Origin: Mycobacteroides immunogenum
GTDB taxonomy: Bacteria > Actinomycetota > Actinomycetes > Mycobacteriales > Mycobacteriaceae
DNA length: 64,000 bases
Direction: 5' to 3'
NCBI RefSeq assembly: GCF_001605725.1
Contig: NZ_CP011530.1
Location: 744,001-808,000, forward strand
The first letter of the stretch is position 1. Each line of letters opens with the position of its first letter. Made by a program: the position numbers and the translations under genes. The notes under the pieces are model-generated. The model ran no database searches. It was not told where the DNA came from and was given only the letters and a program-made list of their open reading frames with translations. Shown in pieces: positions 9,487-17,231 of the stretch.

Positions 9487-10196
9487 GGCAGCTCGGCCAG
9501 CACAGTCTCGGCACCAACGGCCCGCTGTCCCTGCTGGACAAGAATTTTCGAACCCTCGGGCAGATAGGTGTCCACGCGCGAACCGAACCGGATCAGCCCG
9601 TAGGTGTCGCCGATGGACAGCTGGTCGCTCACCTTGGCATGGCAGATGATGCGGCGCGCGATGAGCCCAGCGATTTGCACCACGATCACCTCGTGGCCGG
9701 CGCGGGTGCGGATCTGCACGCTGTTGCGCTCGTTGGCCACGCTCGCCTCGGCACGGTCGGCGGACAGGAACTGTCCGCTGCGATGGATGACGGCGATTGC
9801 CTCACCGGCCACCGGAACTCGCTGCACATGGACGTCGAACACCGACAGGAAGATGCTGATGCGTGGGAGCGGTTCGGCGGGCAGTCCGAGTTCCGGCGGT
9901 GGCACCGCCCGGTCCACGAGGCAGATCTGTCCGTCGGCGGCGGCCACCACCACATCGGAGCGGTTGGGGGGAACGCGCGGGGGATGCCGGAAGAATCCGG
10001 CGCACGCGCCGGCCAGCGCCAGCCCGGTACCGCGAATCCAGCGGTTCTTGAACCCAAGTGCCGCGAGTCCCAGCCCGCCGGCGATGAACGGAAGACCTGC
10101 CGGATGCACCGGTGGGATCGTCGAGCGGATGAGCTCAACGATATGCGGAATGCCGGAATCCGGCTCTGAACCTACGGGGCGGGGGCGTCTTGCCAC
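9483..10196 (-). CDS. psd: Phosphatidylserine decarboxylase proenzyme
   Basis: 237 residues; converts phosphatidylserine to phosphatidylethanolamine. It is the short proenzyme type with a C-terminal self-cleavage site: the motif IRFGSRVD near residue 205 contains the Gly-Ser bond whose serine becomes the pyruvoyl cofactor. [14 protein letters not shown], with the conserved His residues, lies at about 115-128. One N-terminal hydrophobic region anchors it. It directly precedes pssA with a 4-base overlap. Orthologue of Rv0437c by position. Confidence 0.94.
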   Translation of the reverse strand: MARRPRPVGSEPDSGIPHIVELIRSTIPPVHPAGLPFIAGGLGLAALGFKNRWIRGTGLALAGACAGFFRHPPRVPPNRSDVVVAAADGQICLVDRAVPPPELGLPAEPLPRISIFLSVFDVHVQRVPVAGEAIAVIHRSGQFLSADRAEASVANERNSVQIRTRAGHEVIVVQIAGLIARRIICHAKVSDQLSIGDTYGLIRFGSRVDTYLPEGSKILVQQGQRAVGAETVLAELP

Positions 10197-10265
10197 CGGA
10201 CCATCCTAGTGATGTGGTCAGTCAGGCGGGTACACACTGATGGCAAAACCAATCGTGCGCTGCGG

Positions 10266-11459
10266 TCAGGTCAGGTTCCACACGTCGACCCGAGTGCCCG
10301 CGGCCAGCTCTGTGACGTCTTCAGGGATATCTAGCAGGCAGTTCGATACCGCCAGCCAGCGCAGGTGATGTGATGCGGGAGGCCCGACCGCTGTCACCGT
10401 TCCCGCGTCGGCATCCCAGCAGCCCCGCCGGAACTGCCGTTTGCCGGAAGGAGCCGAGATGGCGTCGGTGAGGATCGCCTCGTGGCGCGCCCGTGCGGGG
10501 GCCAAACCCATCGCGGCACGCAGCGGTTCGCGTACGAACACCTCGAATGACACCAGCGCGCTGACGGGGTTGCCGGGCAGGGTGAGCACCGGGACACCGT
10601 TGACGTGCCCGGCTCCCTGCGGCTTGCCGGGTTGCATGGCCACCGATACGAATGTGACGCCGGCGTCGCTGAGCGCGTCTTTGACCACCTCGTAGGCGCC
10701 CGCGCTGACGCCGCCGGTGGTGATCACGAGGTCGGCCTGCGCACCGAATTCTTCAAGTACGGAAAGAAATTGACCGACGTCATCGGCGACCGTCGGTGCC
10801 ACCACCGCATCGGCTCCGGCCTCCTGAACCGCAGCGGCGAGCATGACCGCGTTCGACTCGTAGATCTGTCCTGGCCGCAACGGGGTGCCGCTCGGCACCA
10901 GCTCGCTGCCGGTTGAGGCGATCACTACTCGCAGGCGGGGACGCACGGTCAGCTCTTCCAGGCCCAGCGCGGCGGCAAGACCCAGCGCGGGCGCATTGAG
11001 GCGGGTGCCGGCGGTCAACACGGTGTCGCCGGCCCGCACATCTTCTCCCGCACTTCGGACATGTTGTCCGGCAGTGGCGGCCTGGGTGATGGTCACTGTC
11101 TCGGTACCGCCGTCGGTAGCCTCGACAGGCACCACAGCGCTGGCGGCGGCGGGAATCGGTGCGCCCGTCATGATCCGATGGGCGGTTCCCGGTTCGAGGA
11201 TCAATTCATCGGTGCGCCCGGCGGGAATGTCCTCGGTAACCGGCAGGACTACCGGGTCGGCGGGGCTCGCCCCGGCCACGTCCTGGTATCGAACCGCGTA
11301 GCCGTCCATTGCCGAGTTGTCGAACACCGGCAGATTCAGCGGTGCGATGACGTCTGCCGCCAGTACCAGTCGCTCGGCCGCGCCGACCGGTATCCGTACC
11401 GGTGCGGGCGCCCGGATCAACTCCGCGACGACTTGCTGGTGCTCGGCGACGGAACGCAT
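10266..11459 (-). CDS. moeA: Molybdopterin molybdotransferase MoeA
   Basis: 397 residues, normal MoeA length; inserts molybdate into adenylylated molybdopterin. Visible signatures are FDNSAMDGYAVR (about 44-55), HRIMTGAPIP, TGGVSAGAYEVVKDA in the MoCF-like domain, and LPGNPVSALVSFEVF. The ATG at 11459 begins MRSVAEHQ, agreeing with my memory of the M. tuberculosis moeA2 (Rv0438c) N-terminus; longer in-frame starts lack support. About 70 bases separate its end from psd. Divergent from the HAD gene at 11576. Confidence 0.93.
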   Translation of the reverse strand: MRSVAEHQQVVAELIRAPAPVRIPVGAAERLVLAADVIAPLNLPVFDNSAMDGYAVRYQDVAGASPADPVVLPVTEDIPAGRTDELILEPGTAHRIMTGAPIPAAASAVVPVEATDGGTETVTITQAATAGQHVRSAGEDVRAGDTVLTAGTRLNAPALGLAAALGLEELTVRPRLRVVIASTGSELVPSGTPLRPGQIYESNAVMLAAAVQEAGADAVVAPTVADDVGQFLSVLEEFGAQADLVITTGGVSAGAYEVVKDALSDAGVTFVSVAMQPGKPQGAGHVNGVPVLTLPGNPVSALVSFEVFVREPLRAAMGLAPARARHEAILTDAISAPSGKRQFRRGCWDADAGTVTAVGPPASHHLRWLAVSNCLLDIPEDVTELAAGTRVDVWNLT

Positions 11460-11575
11460 CGGATCATTATTGCCCGGGGCCGAGCGCATGCCGCACGCAG
11501 GGGTTTTAGCCGAGTTCGGGGTACCCGGTAGGCCCTCGACGTGCGGTGTCCACCCCATCGCGGGAAAATGGCGCC

Positions 11576-12376
11576 ATGACCGTCGGCGGAGTGCTCTTCG
11601 ATATCGACGGGGTCCTGGTGACCTCGTGGGAGCCGATCGCCGGCGCCACCCAGGCGCTGCGCGCACTGGAGAGTGACGATGTTCGTCGATGTTTCTTGAC
11701 TAACACCACGTCACGGACGCGCGTGCAGATCGCGGAACTGCTCTCCGCGGCCGGGCTGGCGGTTCCCGCTGATGAGGTGATCACCGCGGCCATGTTGACG
11801 GCCGATCATGTGATTGCCCAACACCCGGGCGCGCGGTGCTATCTGCTGAATGACGGTGACATCACCGCCGACATGCCGGGCGTCGACTTCGTCGAATCCC
11901 TTTCCGAAGACCCCGATGTGATCATCCTGGGCGGGGCCGGCCCGCAGTTCGATCATGTCGCGCTGAGCCGCGTGTACGAACTGATGGCGCAGGGAGTTCC
12001 GATTGTCGCGATGCACCGTAATGCGGTGTGGAGCACGCGTGAAGGATTGCGGGTCGACACCGGCGTGTATCTGGCTGGGATGGAGCAAGTTTCGGGGCGC
12101 AAGGCGGTGGCCGTCGGTAAACCTGCACCCGCGGGATTCCAGCTCGCGGCCGAGCGCATGGGGTGCGAGCCGGACCAGGTGGTGATGGTCGGGGACGACC
12201 TGCATGTCGATGTGCTGGCCGCCCAGGTTGTCGGCATGACGGGGGTGCTGGTGCGTACCGGAAAGTTCCGCCAGGACATCCTCGACAGGTGGGCCGCTGA
12301 TCAATACGCCATGCAGCCCGCGTATGTCATCGACTCGATCGCCGACCTACCGGACCTGCTGTCCGCCCTGCCGTGA
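11576..12376 (+). CDS. HAD-IIA hydrolase, LHPP-like phosphatase
   Basis: 266 residues. HAD motif I LFDIDGVLVTSWEP is at residues 7-20, motif II FLTNTTSR near 43, and motif IV VVMVGDDLHVDVLAAQ near 205. The HAD-IIA cap resembles the phospholysine/phosphohistidine inorganic pyrophosphate phosphatase group (TIGR01458-like). ATG 11576 is preceded by a purine-rich GGGAAAA. A GTG ten codons upstream is possible but leaves less room against moeA. The physiological substrate cannot be read from sequence. It ends in a large hairpin shared with the convergent gene. Confidence 0.85.
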   Translation: MTVGGVLFDIDGVLVTSWEPIAGATQALRALESDDVRRCFLTNTTSRTRVQIAELLSAAGLAVPADEVITAAMLTADHVIAQHPGARCYLLNDGDITADMPGVDFVESLSEDPDVIILGGAGPQFDHVALSRVYELMAQGVPIVAMHRNAVWSTREGLRVDTGVYLAGMEQVSGRKAVAVGKPAPAGFQLAAERMGCEPDQVVMVGDDLHVDVLAAQVVGMTGVLVRTGKFRQDILDRWAADQYAMQPAYVIDSIADLPDLLSALP

Positions 12377-12426
12377 GCGTGAGGTTGCCTGCGGCACGAC
12401 GTTGGGCCGCAGGCAATCTCGCTCAC
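12373..12426. terminator. Hairpin between convergent genes, no U-tract
   Basis: Arms of about 22 bases (GTGAGCG...CTGCGGC and GCCGCAGG...CGCTCAC) with a few mismatches and a 10-base loop. The hairpin spans the stop codons of the HAD gene and of the convergent gene at 12423. There is no T-run on either strand, which fits the I-shaped intrinsic terminators proposed for mycobacteria. It could serve both directions. Confidence 0.6.
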
Positions 12427-13259
12427 ATGGTGGGTCGGTAGTGCATGGTGATCTCGACCGGAAGCGCGAACGGGTCGGCGGGCCCGAGGTCGGTGACGAT
12501 GTTCGTCTGATGTTGCGAACCGGGCGCGATGTAGGTGGTCACCGAGGGTTTGATGCCCTTGGTGTCGATCGCGACCGACTTGGTGAACACGCCGACGGTC
12601 TCGTCGGGGCCCTGCGCGGACGGCGCCTTCACTTCGATGACATCGCCACGGTCCTCCAGCCGGGCGTTGTCAGGTAGCCGCACCCCCAACGCGTATGAGC
12701 TGGGCCCGATCAAATTGGTGCGGTACGCGGTGATGTCGACACCGCCGTCCACCGGCTTGACGGCGAAATCGTTGTCCTTGCCCGGATAGAACGCGCTGCC
12801 GTCCTCGCGCCACGTCGCCGGTTGCAAGGCAATCTCGGCAGGTAGGTGCAGTATCGCGGTGCCGCCACCGCGCGTCGGAACAAAGATTCCGTTGCGCGCG
12901 AAGTTCGGCAGTGTGACGCTGTTGCGCTGTTCTGCCGCTACTAGTTTGGGGCCCAGCCCATCACCGAGTCCTTGTGGGACTGACGCGGAAATTCTTGCTC
13001 CACCAATGGGGTTGACGCGTGGGGTGTCCGCTGGCATGGCGCCGCCAGGCTGTTGTTGAGGCACCGCGGGCAGCGGTTGGCCGCTGCTCTGCGTCGTCGG
13101 GTCCGGAAACTGTGAGCCGCTGACCGGCCAAGGATTGGGCAGTGGCCCGGGGGCCAGCGGATCGGCCTGGGCGGGCGTTGTCGCCAGGACCATGGCCAGC
13201 ATTGCGGTGCCGACGGTGATGGTGAGTTTTCTGCGGGATGTCATCTCGGCCATGGTCAT
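12423..13259 (-). CDS. Exported protein coupled to MspA-like gene, unknown function
   Basis: 278 residues; I do not recognise the family. The N-terminus MTSRRKLTITVGTAMLAM and a following AxA site (AQADPLAP) form a clear Sec signal peptide. A Pro/Gln-rich linker (about 35-85) precedes a globular, beta-rich part ending in PVEITMHYRP. The ATG at 13259 overlaps the stop of the MspA-family gene by ATGA, so the two are probably made together; a physical or functional partnership with the porin-like protein is inference. Ends in the hairpin at 12373-12426. Confidence 0.75.
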   Translation of the reverse strand: MTMAEMTSRRKLTITVGTAMLAMVLATTPAQADPLAPGPLPNPWPVSGSQFPDPTTQSSGQPLPAVPQQQPGGAMPADTPRVNPIGGARISASVPQGLGDGLGPKLVAAEQRNSVTLPNFARNGIFVPTRGGGTAILHLPAEIALQPATWREDGSAFYPGKDNDFAVKPVDGGVDITAYRTNLIGPSSYALGVRLPDNARLEDRGDVIEVKAPSAQGPDETVGVFTKSVAIDTKGIKPSVTTYIAPGSQHQTNIVTDLGPADPFALPVEITMHYRPTM

Positions 13260-13906
13260 AGGTCCTTGGGTTCGCCGTAGATGACCTGGGTGTTGTTGCC
13301 GCGATCGGTCCGGATCTTGACCGTGGCGTAGGACTGGATCTTCACCTGTCCTCCGCACCCGTCGGCCTCTATGTTCACGTTGGTGACCTCAGAAATTGCC
13401 GACTTCTCTCGAAAGTTGATGCGGTCCAAAGGAATCTGTGTGAGTCCACCGGGTTTGAGCAGAACCCGGATGCTGCCGCCGAGGCTGCCCTGCAAGTCTC
13501 CGTAGCCAAAGGCGGAACCCCAGCCGCCGCCTCCTACGCCTCCGGCAGTGCCTCCGATGCCGCCGCCTAGCTCGACACCGGGTGAGGAGTCGGTGCGGCA
13601 GCCCACGAAGTAGCCGGTTTCCAGCTGCGCGTCTTGGATGGGGGAGTTGCCCTGCCCGGTGATCCGGGCTTCGGACGTCAAGGTGACGCGTGCCTGCCAT
13701 GAATTGGACGCACCCGCGAGGTTGTCGATGTGGTCGATGATCTCGTTGGTCGTCAATACGTTGACGATCCATCCGGTTGCGGTGACGACCTGCTGCTCCT
13801 TGTCCGGCATGACTTGGGGATCTGCGCACGCAAGAGGGGCAGCGGCGACAGCGGCCGAGGCCAGAGCGGCCGTGACTGTCGCTGGTGCGCGCCTCACAGC
13901 AAGCAT
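13256..13906 (-). CDS. MspA-family porin-like protein
   Basis: 216 residues with a signal peptide (ATVTAALASAAVAAAPLACA). The mature part carries the MspA family pattern: TLTSEARITGQG, LETGYFVGC, a Gly-rich middle (GVELGGGIGGTAGGVGGGG), LLKPGG and the C-terminal QVIYGEPKDL, comparable with TYGEPWNMN of MspA. The homologue forms octameric outer-membrane pores in fast-growing mycobacteria. This paralogue has extra cysteines (VGCRTD, ADGCGG), and the Gly-rich run is where the MspA stem would lie, so pore formation is uncertain. It precedes and is coupled to the exported partner gene. Confidence 0.8.
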   Translation of the reverse strand: MLAVRRAPATVTAALASAAVAAAPLACADPQVMPDKEQQVVTATGWIVNVLTTNEIIDHIDNLAGASNSWQARVTLTSEARITGQGNSPIQDAQLETGYFVGCRTDSSPGVELGGGIGGTAGGVGGGGWGSAFGYGDLQGSLGGSIRVLLKPGGLTQIPLDRINFREKSAISEVTNVNIEADGCGGQVKIQSYATVKIRTDRGNNTQVIYGEPKDL

Positions 13907-14267
13907 CCTCGGCGAAGCATAGGCACGTTCTTCATTCGATTTTCCTTTGCTTAACGTTAACTGGAGCGCCTGCGGCAGATCGCGATTATTACCCTGTGGG
14001 TAATTCGGATAACAAGCGTGACCAGACTATTGCCGCTGTCGCATGCCATGTCAAGTCGAGGAATTAGTTGATTTCTGGGAGTTGACATGATGATAAAGCT
14101 AATGCTATTGCGATATTCGCATCTGTTGATATGGATCTTGGCGATGTTTCCTTGCAGGAAGGGTCCGATGATCTCGATTGCGGCGCAGCAGCATACTGGC
14201 AAATCTTGAGACGTGGGTTTGATCGCCTTGCTCAAACCTGTCGTACCGGTAGGTGACAATTGCCGGC
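13907..14267. other. AT-rich intergenic region between divergent genes
   Basis: 361 bases without a convincing gene, clearly lower in GC than the flanks. It must hold the promoters of the MspA-like gene (leftward) and of the VOC gene (rightward). Two perfect palindromes are present, TTAACGTTAA at 13951-13960 and ATTACCC-TGT-GGGTAAT at 13988-14004. Short frames inside have no recognisable product. Confidence 0.6.
13988..14004. promoter_or_regulatory. Perfect palindrome, candidate operator
   Basis: ATTACCC-TGT-GGGTAAT: seven-base arms with three-base centre, about 80 bases upstream of the MspA-like start codon and near a second palindrome at 13951-13960. The size suits a dimeric repressor site; the regulator is not known. 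Confidence 0.4.
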
Positions 14268-14657
14268 ATGATCGATCACTTCGGTATCAATTGTGCGGAT
14301 CTGGCTGTGGCGGCAGCGTTCTACGACAAGGTGCTCGGCGTTCTGGGATTCACGCGACAGATGGATTTCGGCGTCGCCATCGGATATGGCACGGACGGCC
14401 ACGCCCAGTTTTGGATTGGTGGGGGTGACGGTGTGCGAGCCGCTATGGGAGCCAATCGTGAAGTCCATCTGGCCTTTTCGGCTGTGAGCTCCGCGAAGGT
14501 TGATGAGTTCTTCGCGACGGCGACGGGCGAAGGGGCCGAGGTGTTACACGCGCCGCGGTTGTGGCCTGAATATCACCCCGGGTACTACGGAGCCTTTGTG
14601 CGTGACCCCGATGGTAACAACCTCGAGGCGGTGTTTCATGGAGCGACGCCCGCCTAG
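14268..14657 (+). CDS. VOC/glyoxalase-family protein
   Basis: 129 residues, one vicinal-oxygen-chelate domain with paired beta-alpha-beta-beta-beta modules. It begins IDHFGINCADLAVAAAFYDKVLG in pieces typical of the family (metal-ligand His near residue 4) and ends GAFVRDPDGNNLEAVFH (Glu ligand). ATG 14268 is chosen because a GTG five codons upstream adds residues before the first strand. Could be a glyoxalase, fosfomycin-type thiol transferase or non-enzymatic; sequence alone does not decide. The stop overlaps the convergent gene at 14654. Confidence 0.82.
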   Translation: MIDHFGINCADLAVAAAFYDKVLGVLGFTRQMDFGVAIGYGTDGHAQFWIGGGDGVRAAMGANREVHLAFSAVSSAKVDEFFATATGEGAEVLHAPRLWPEYHPGYYGAFVRDPDGNNLEAVFHGATPA

Positions 14658-15019
14658 GATCCAGGGGTGACGATCGGTGCCGTTGTGACAGTTGACTTTT
14701 CGGATAACGGCGGATGCTTGGCGGGCCCCGCGCTTTCAGGCATGACGATCGGCACGGCCGCGGCGTCATGCTGACTGGACGCCCCGCCGTCTGCATCCGA
14801 ATCCGCACTGGGCGGCCAATCCACATCTGTCGGCGGCCAGCTTTCGGCCTTGTCGCCCCCGGCCGCGGCGGGGGGAGCGCATCCCTGTGCCGCGCCGAAG
14901 TCGCCCGGGCTGCAGTTGTCGGCCTGCGCCAGGGAAGCGGGCGCGGCGACCAGAAGCGCACTCAGTATGGCGACCGCGATCAACTTCGCAATCGGGCGAG
15001 GTGTACGTGGGGCGCTCAT
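14654..15019 (-). CDS. Small exported protein coupled to MspA-like gene
   Basis: 121 residues with a signal peptide (LIAVAILSALLVAAPASLAQA) followed by a short mature part rich in Pro, Ala, Ser and Asp, with two early cysteines (NCSPGDFGAAQGCAPP) that could form a disulfide. No family recognised. Its ATG overlaps the stop of the MspA-like gene at 15016 by ATGA, the same arrangement as in the 13256/12423 pair. The 121- and 278-residue partners do not look alike. Confidence 0.7.
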   Translation of the reverse strand: MSAPRTPRPIAKLIAVAILSALLVAAPASLAQADNCSPGDFGAAQGCAPPAAAGGDKAESWPPTDVDWPPSADSDADGGASSQHDAAAVPIVMPESAGPAKHPPLSEKSTVTTAPIVTPGS

Positions 15020-15651
15020 AGGTTCAGGATGTCCCCGTACACGTTCACGCTGTCATCGGATTTGTCCGTGTCGATCATGGCCGTCGTGAAGAACCGGATT
15101 GAGACGGGGCCGCCACAGGCGTCCACCTTGACGTGAGCGTCGTGGACCACGATCTCACCGGTGCGTCCCTTGAGTGTCTTCTTGCCCAGCACGATGTTCT
15201 TGATCGTTCCCGGGAGGAGATTGACCGAGATGCTCCCGTTCACCTCGGCGTACGGGCCGATCATGCCGAGTAGGTTGCTGCTGCCGGAGAAGCCGGGATT
15301 GATGCCGGCATCGGCCCCAACATCCACGCTGCCGCCCTCGCTGAGATCGATCTGACAACCCAGCTGCAGCCCCATGACCAGGCTGCCCGTGTTGACGGGG
15401 ATGGCCCCGTTGCCGTCGATGCTGGCCGCGGCCTTCCCGGTGACGAAACCTTCCCGGGTGAATGCCGTGGCGGCCATGTTCGGCACCGAGTTGATTGCCA
15501 TTCGCGTCAGCGATGCGCTCAGGTGCCAGCCGTCGTCGGTAACCGCGGACTGCGTCACATCGGCCACCGGTAGCGGATCCGCGGCGGCCACCCCGGCGCT
15601 GAGAAAAAGGAGGGAAATAGCAAGGGCTGCAACAGAAGTAAATTTGTGCAC
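15016..15651 (-). CDS. MspA-family porin-like protein (second copy)
   Basis: 211 residues, signal peptide ending SAGVAAADP. The mature part follows the MspA pattern: LSASLTRMAINSVPN, MGLQLGCQIDLSEGGSVDVG, INPGFSGSSNLLGMIGPYAEVNGSISVNLLPG in family order, DACGGPVSIR and VNVYGDILNL. It is about as diverged from classical MspA as the copy at 13256 and shares the two-cysteine pattern (LGCQID, DACGGP). First of a two-gene unit with the gene at 14654. Envelope localisation is inferred from the signal peptide and family. Confidence 0.8.
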   Translation of the reverse strand: MHKFTSVAALAISLLFLSAGVAAADPLPVADVTQSAVTDDGWHLSASLTRMAINSVPNMAATAFTREGFVTGKAAASIDGNGAIPVNTGSLVMGLQLGCQIDLSEGGSVDVGADAGINPGFSGSSNLLGMIGPYAEVNGSISVNLLPGTIKNIVLGKKTLKGRTGEIVVHDAHVKVDACGGPVSIRFFTTAMIDTDKSDDSVNVYGDILNL

Positions 15652-15800
15652 GAACCCGCCTTAGCTGGAATGGGTGGCCACGCTCAGTTATCCGGCAGCG
15701 AGCATATTGACCTGGGCTGTGAGATCGCTGGCGTCGAACACCGGGAGAACTGTGAATGCGCGGGGTGGGCAGCGAGCTGGATCTGGGGCAGTATGCAAGC

Positions 15801-16715
15801 GTGACCGTGCACTGGACCACAGCCGATATTCCTGACCAGACCGGACGCGTTGCCGTCATCACCGGAGCCAATACGGGCCTCGGCCTGGAGACGGCTCGTG
15901 CGCTGGCAGCCGCGGGAGCTCAGGTTGTTCTCGCTGTGCGTGATCTCGACAAGGGTGCTGCCGCCGTTGACGAGATCACGAAAACTGTGCCGGGCGGTAA
16001 CGTGGCGCTGCAGCGGCTGGACCTGTCGTCCCTCGCGGACATTCGTGCCGCCGCCCGACAGCTGGGCAGCGACTACCCGCGGATCGATCTGCTCATCAAT
16101 AACGCGGGTGTGATGTATCCGCCGAAGAGCACCACGGCCGATGGGTTTGAGCTGCAGTTCGGCACCAACCACCTGGGCCATTTCGCGCTCACGGGGCTAC
16201 TGCTGGAGAATCTCACCGCCGTGCGCGGATCGCGCATTGTCACCGTGAGCAGCAACGGTCATAAATTCAGGGCCGCAATACATTTCGATGATCTTCAGTG
16301 GGATCGTGGGTACAGCAGGGTGGGGGCCTACGCGCAGTCCAAACTGGCGAATCTGCTGTTCACCTACGAGCTGCAGAGACGACTGGTGGCGGCGGGGGCC
16401 GAGACCGCGGCGCTGGCCTCGCATCCCGGCGCGTCCGGCACCGAGCTGATGCGCCACATCACATTCGGGCCCGAGGCCTTCACCGAGGCGGCGCTGAAAA
16501 TCGCGCAGAGCCCCGCGATGGGAGCGTTGCCCAGTCTGCGGGCCGCCACCGACCCGGCCGCGATAGGAGGCCAGTACTACGGGCCGTCGGGTTTCGGAGA
16601 GTTTCGTGGGTATCCGAAGGTTGTCAGATCGAGCAAGCAGTCCCACGATGTTGCTCTGCAACAACGACTTTGGTCAGTGTCGGAGGAGCTGACCGGGGTG
16701 GATTTCCCTCTTTAG
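15801..16715 (+). CDS. Short-chain dehydrogenase/reductase (retinol dehydrogenase-like)
   Basis: 304 residues. TGANTGLGLE (cofactor Gly motif), LLINNAGVM, and the catalytic YAQSK give a complete classical SDR; NAD(P)H-dependent oxidoreductase of unknown substrate. GTG 15801 yields MTVHWTTADIPDQTGR, which aligns with the N-terminus of the paralogue at 19063 (MTTWNTTDIPDQSGR). Tail-to-tail with the cupin gene (4-base stop overlap). The paralogue shares the same core order and length, so these are probably duplicates separated by two genes. Confidence 0.9.
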   Translation: MTVHWTTADIPDQTGRVAVITGANTGLGLETARALAAAGAQVVLAVRDLDKGAAAVDEITKTVPGGNVALQRLDLSSLADIRAAARQLGSDYPRIDLLINNAGVMYPPKSTTADGFELQFGTNHLGHFALTGLLLENLTAVRGSRIVTVSSNGHKFRAAIHFDDLQWDRGYSRVGAYAQSKLANLLFTYELQRRLVAAGAETAALASHPGASGTELMRHITFGPEAFTEAALKIAQSPAMGALPSLRAATDPAAIGGQYYGPSGFGEFRGYPKVVRSSKQSHDVALQQRLWSVSEELTGVDFPL

Positions 16716-17212
16716 ACAAAGAAGTTGTCGTGGTCGATGAACCACTGGGTACGCTGTTCATCGGTCATATCGGCGAGTGCGCCGAAGCCTTCGAAGTACT
16801 TCTGCCGGGGCGCTCCCGGCGCGAACAGCATCAGCATGGAAGCCGCCTCATCCGAATCCTTGTGGAACGCGTGTAGACCGCCGGGCGGCACGAACAAGAA
16901 GTCGCCCGCGGTCGCGTCGACCCAGCTTTCCCCGTTGTACAGCCGCCAGCTCCCGGAGAGTACGAAGAATGCCTCGGACATGGCCTTGTGGAAATGCGTT
17001 GCGGCACCAAAACCTTTGGCCGGTCCGGCATCGATGCGGTACAGCCCGTAGTCGCCGGATGTCGACTGCTGGGTGGCCAGATAGGTGTACTGGACGTTGC
17101 CGTTGTCGGGGGCGTAGTCGGGTGGATCGGTGGCGGGTCTGAACGTCGCGCTGATCTCGCCGGTGTCGCCGTGATACCGAGGCTCGGGGTATCCAGAAAC
17201 GATCAGTGACAT
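16712..17212 (-). CDS. Cupin-domain protein
   Basis: 166 residues with one double-stranded beta-helix. The first cupin motif is THFHKAMSEAFFVLSGSW (metal-ligand His and Glu) and the second is FVPPGGLHAFHKDSD. ATG 17212 starts MSLIVSGYPEPR; the stop overlaps that of the convergent SDR. Cupins of this size are dioxygenases, isomerases or binding proteins; the substrate cannot be assigned. Only 19 bases separate it from the helicase gene stop, so the two are not obviously one operon. Confidence 0.82.
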   Translation of the reverse strand: MSLIVSGYPEPRYHGDTGEISATFRPATDPPDYAPDNGNVQYTYLATQQSTSGDYGLYRIDAGPAKGFGAATHFHKAMSEAFFVLSGSWRLYNGESWVDATAGDFLFVPPGGLHAFHKDSDEAASMLMLFAPGAPRQKYFEGFGALADMTDEQRTQWFIDHDNFFV

Positions 17213-17231
17213 GCATGTCACGCTACGCGCG

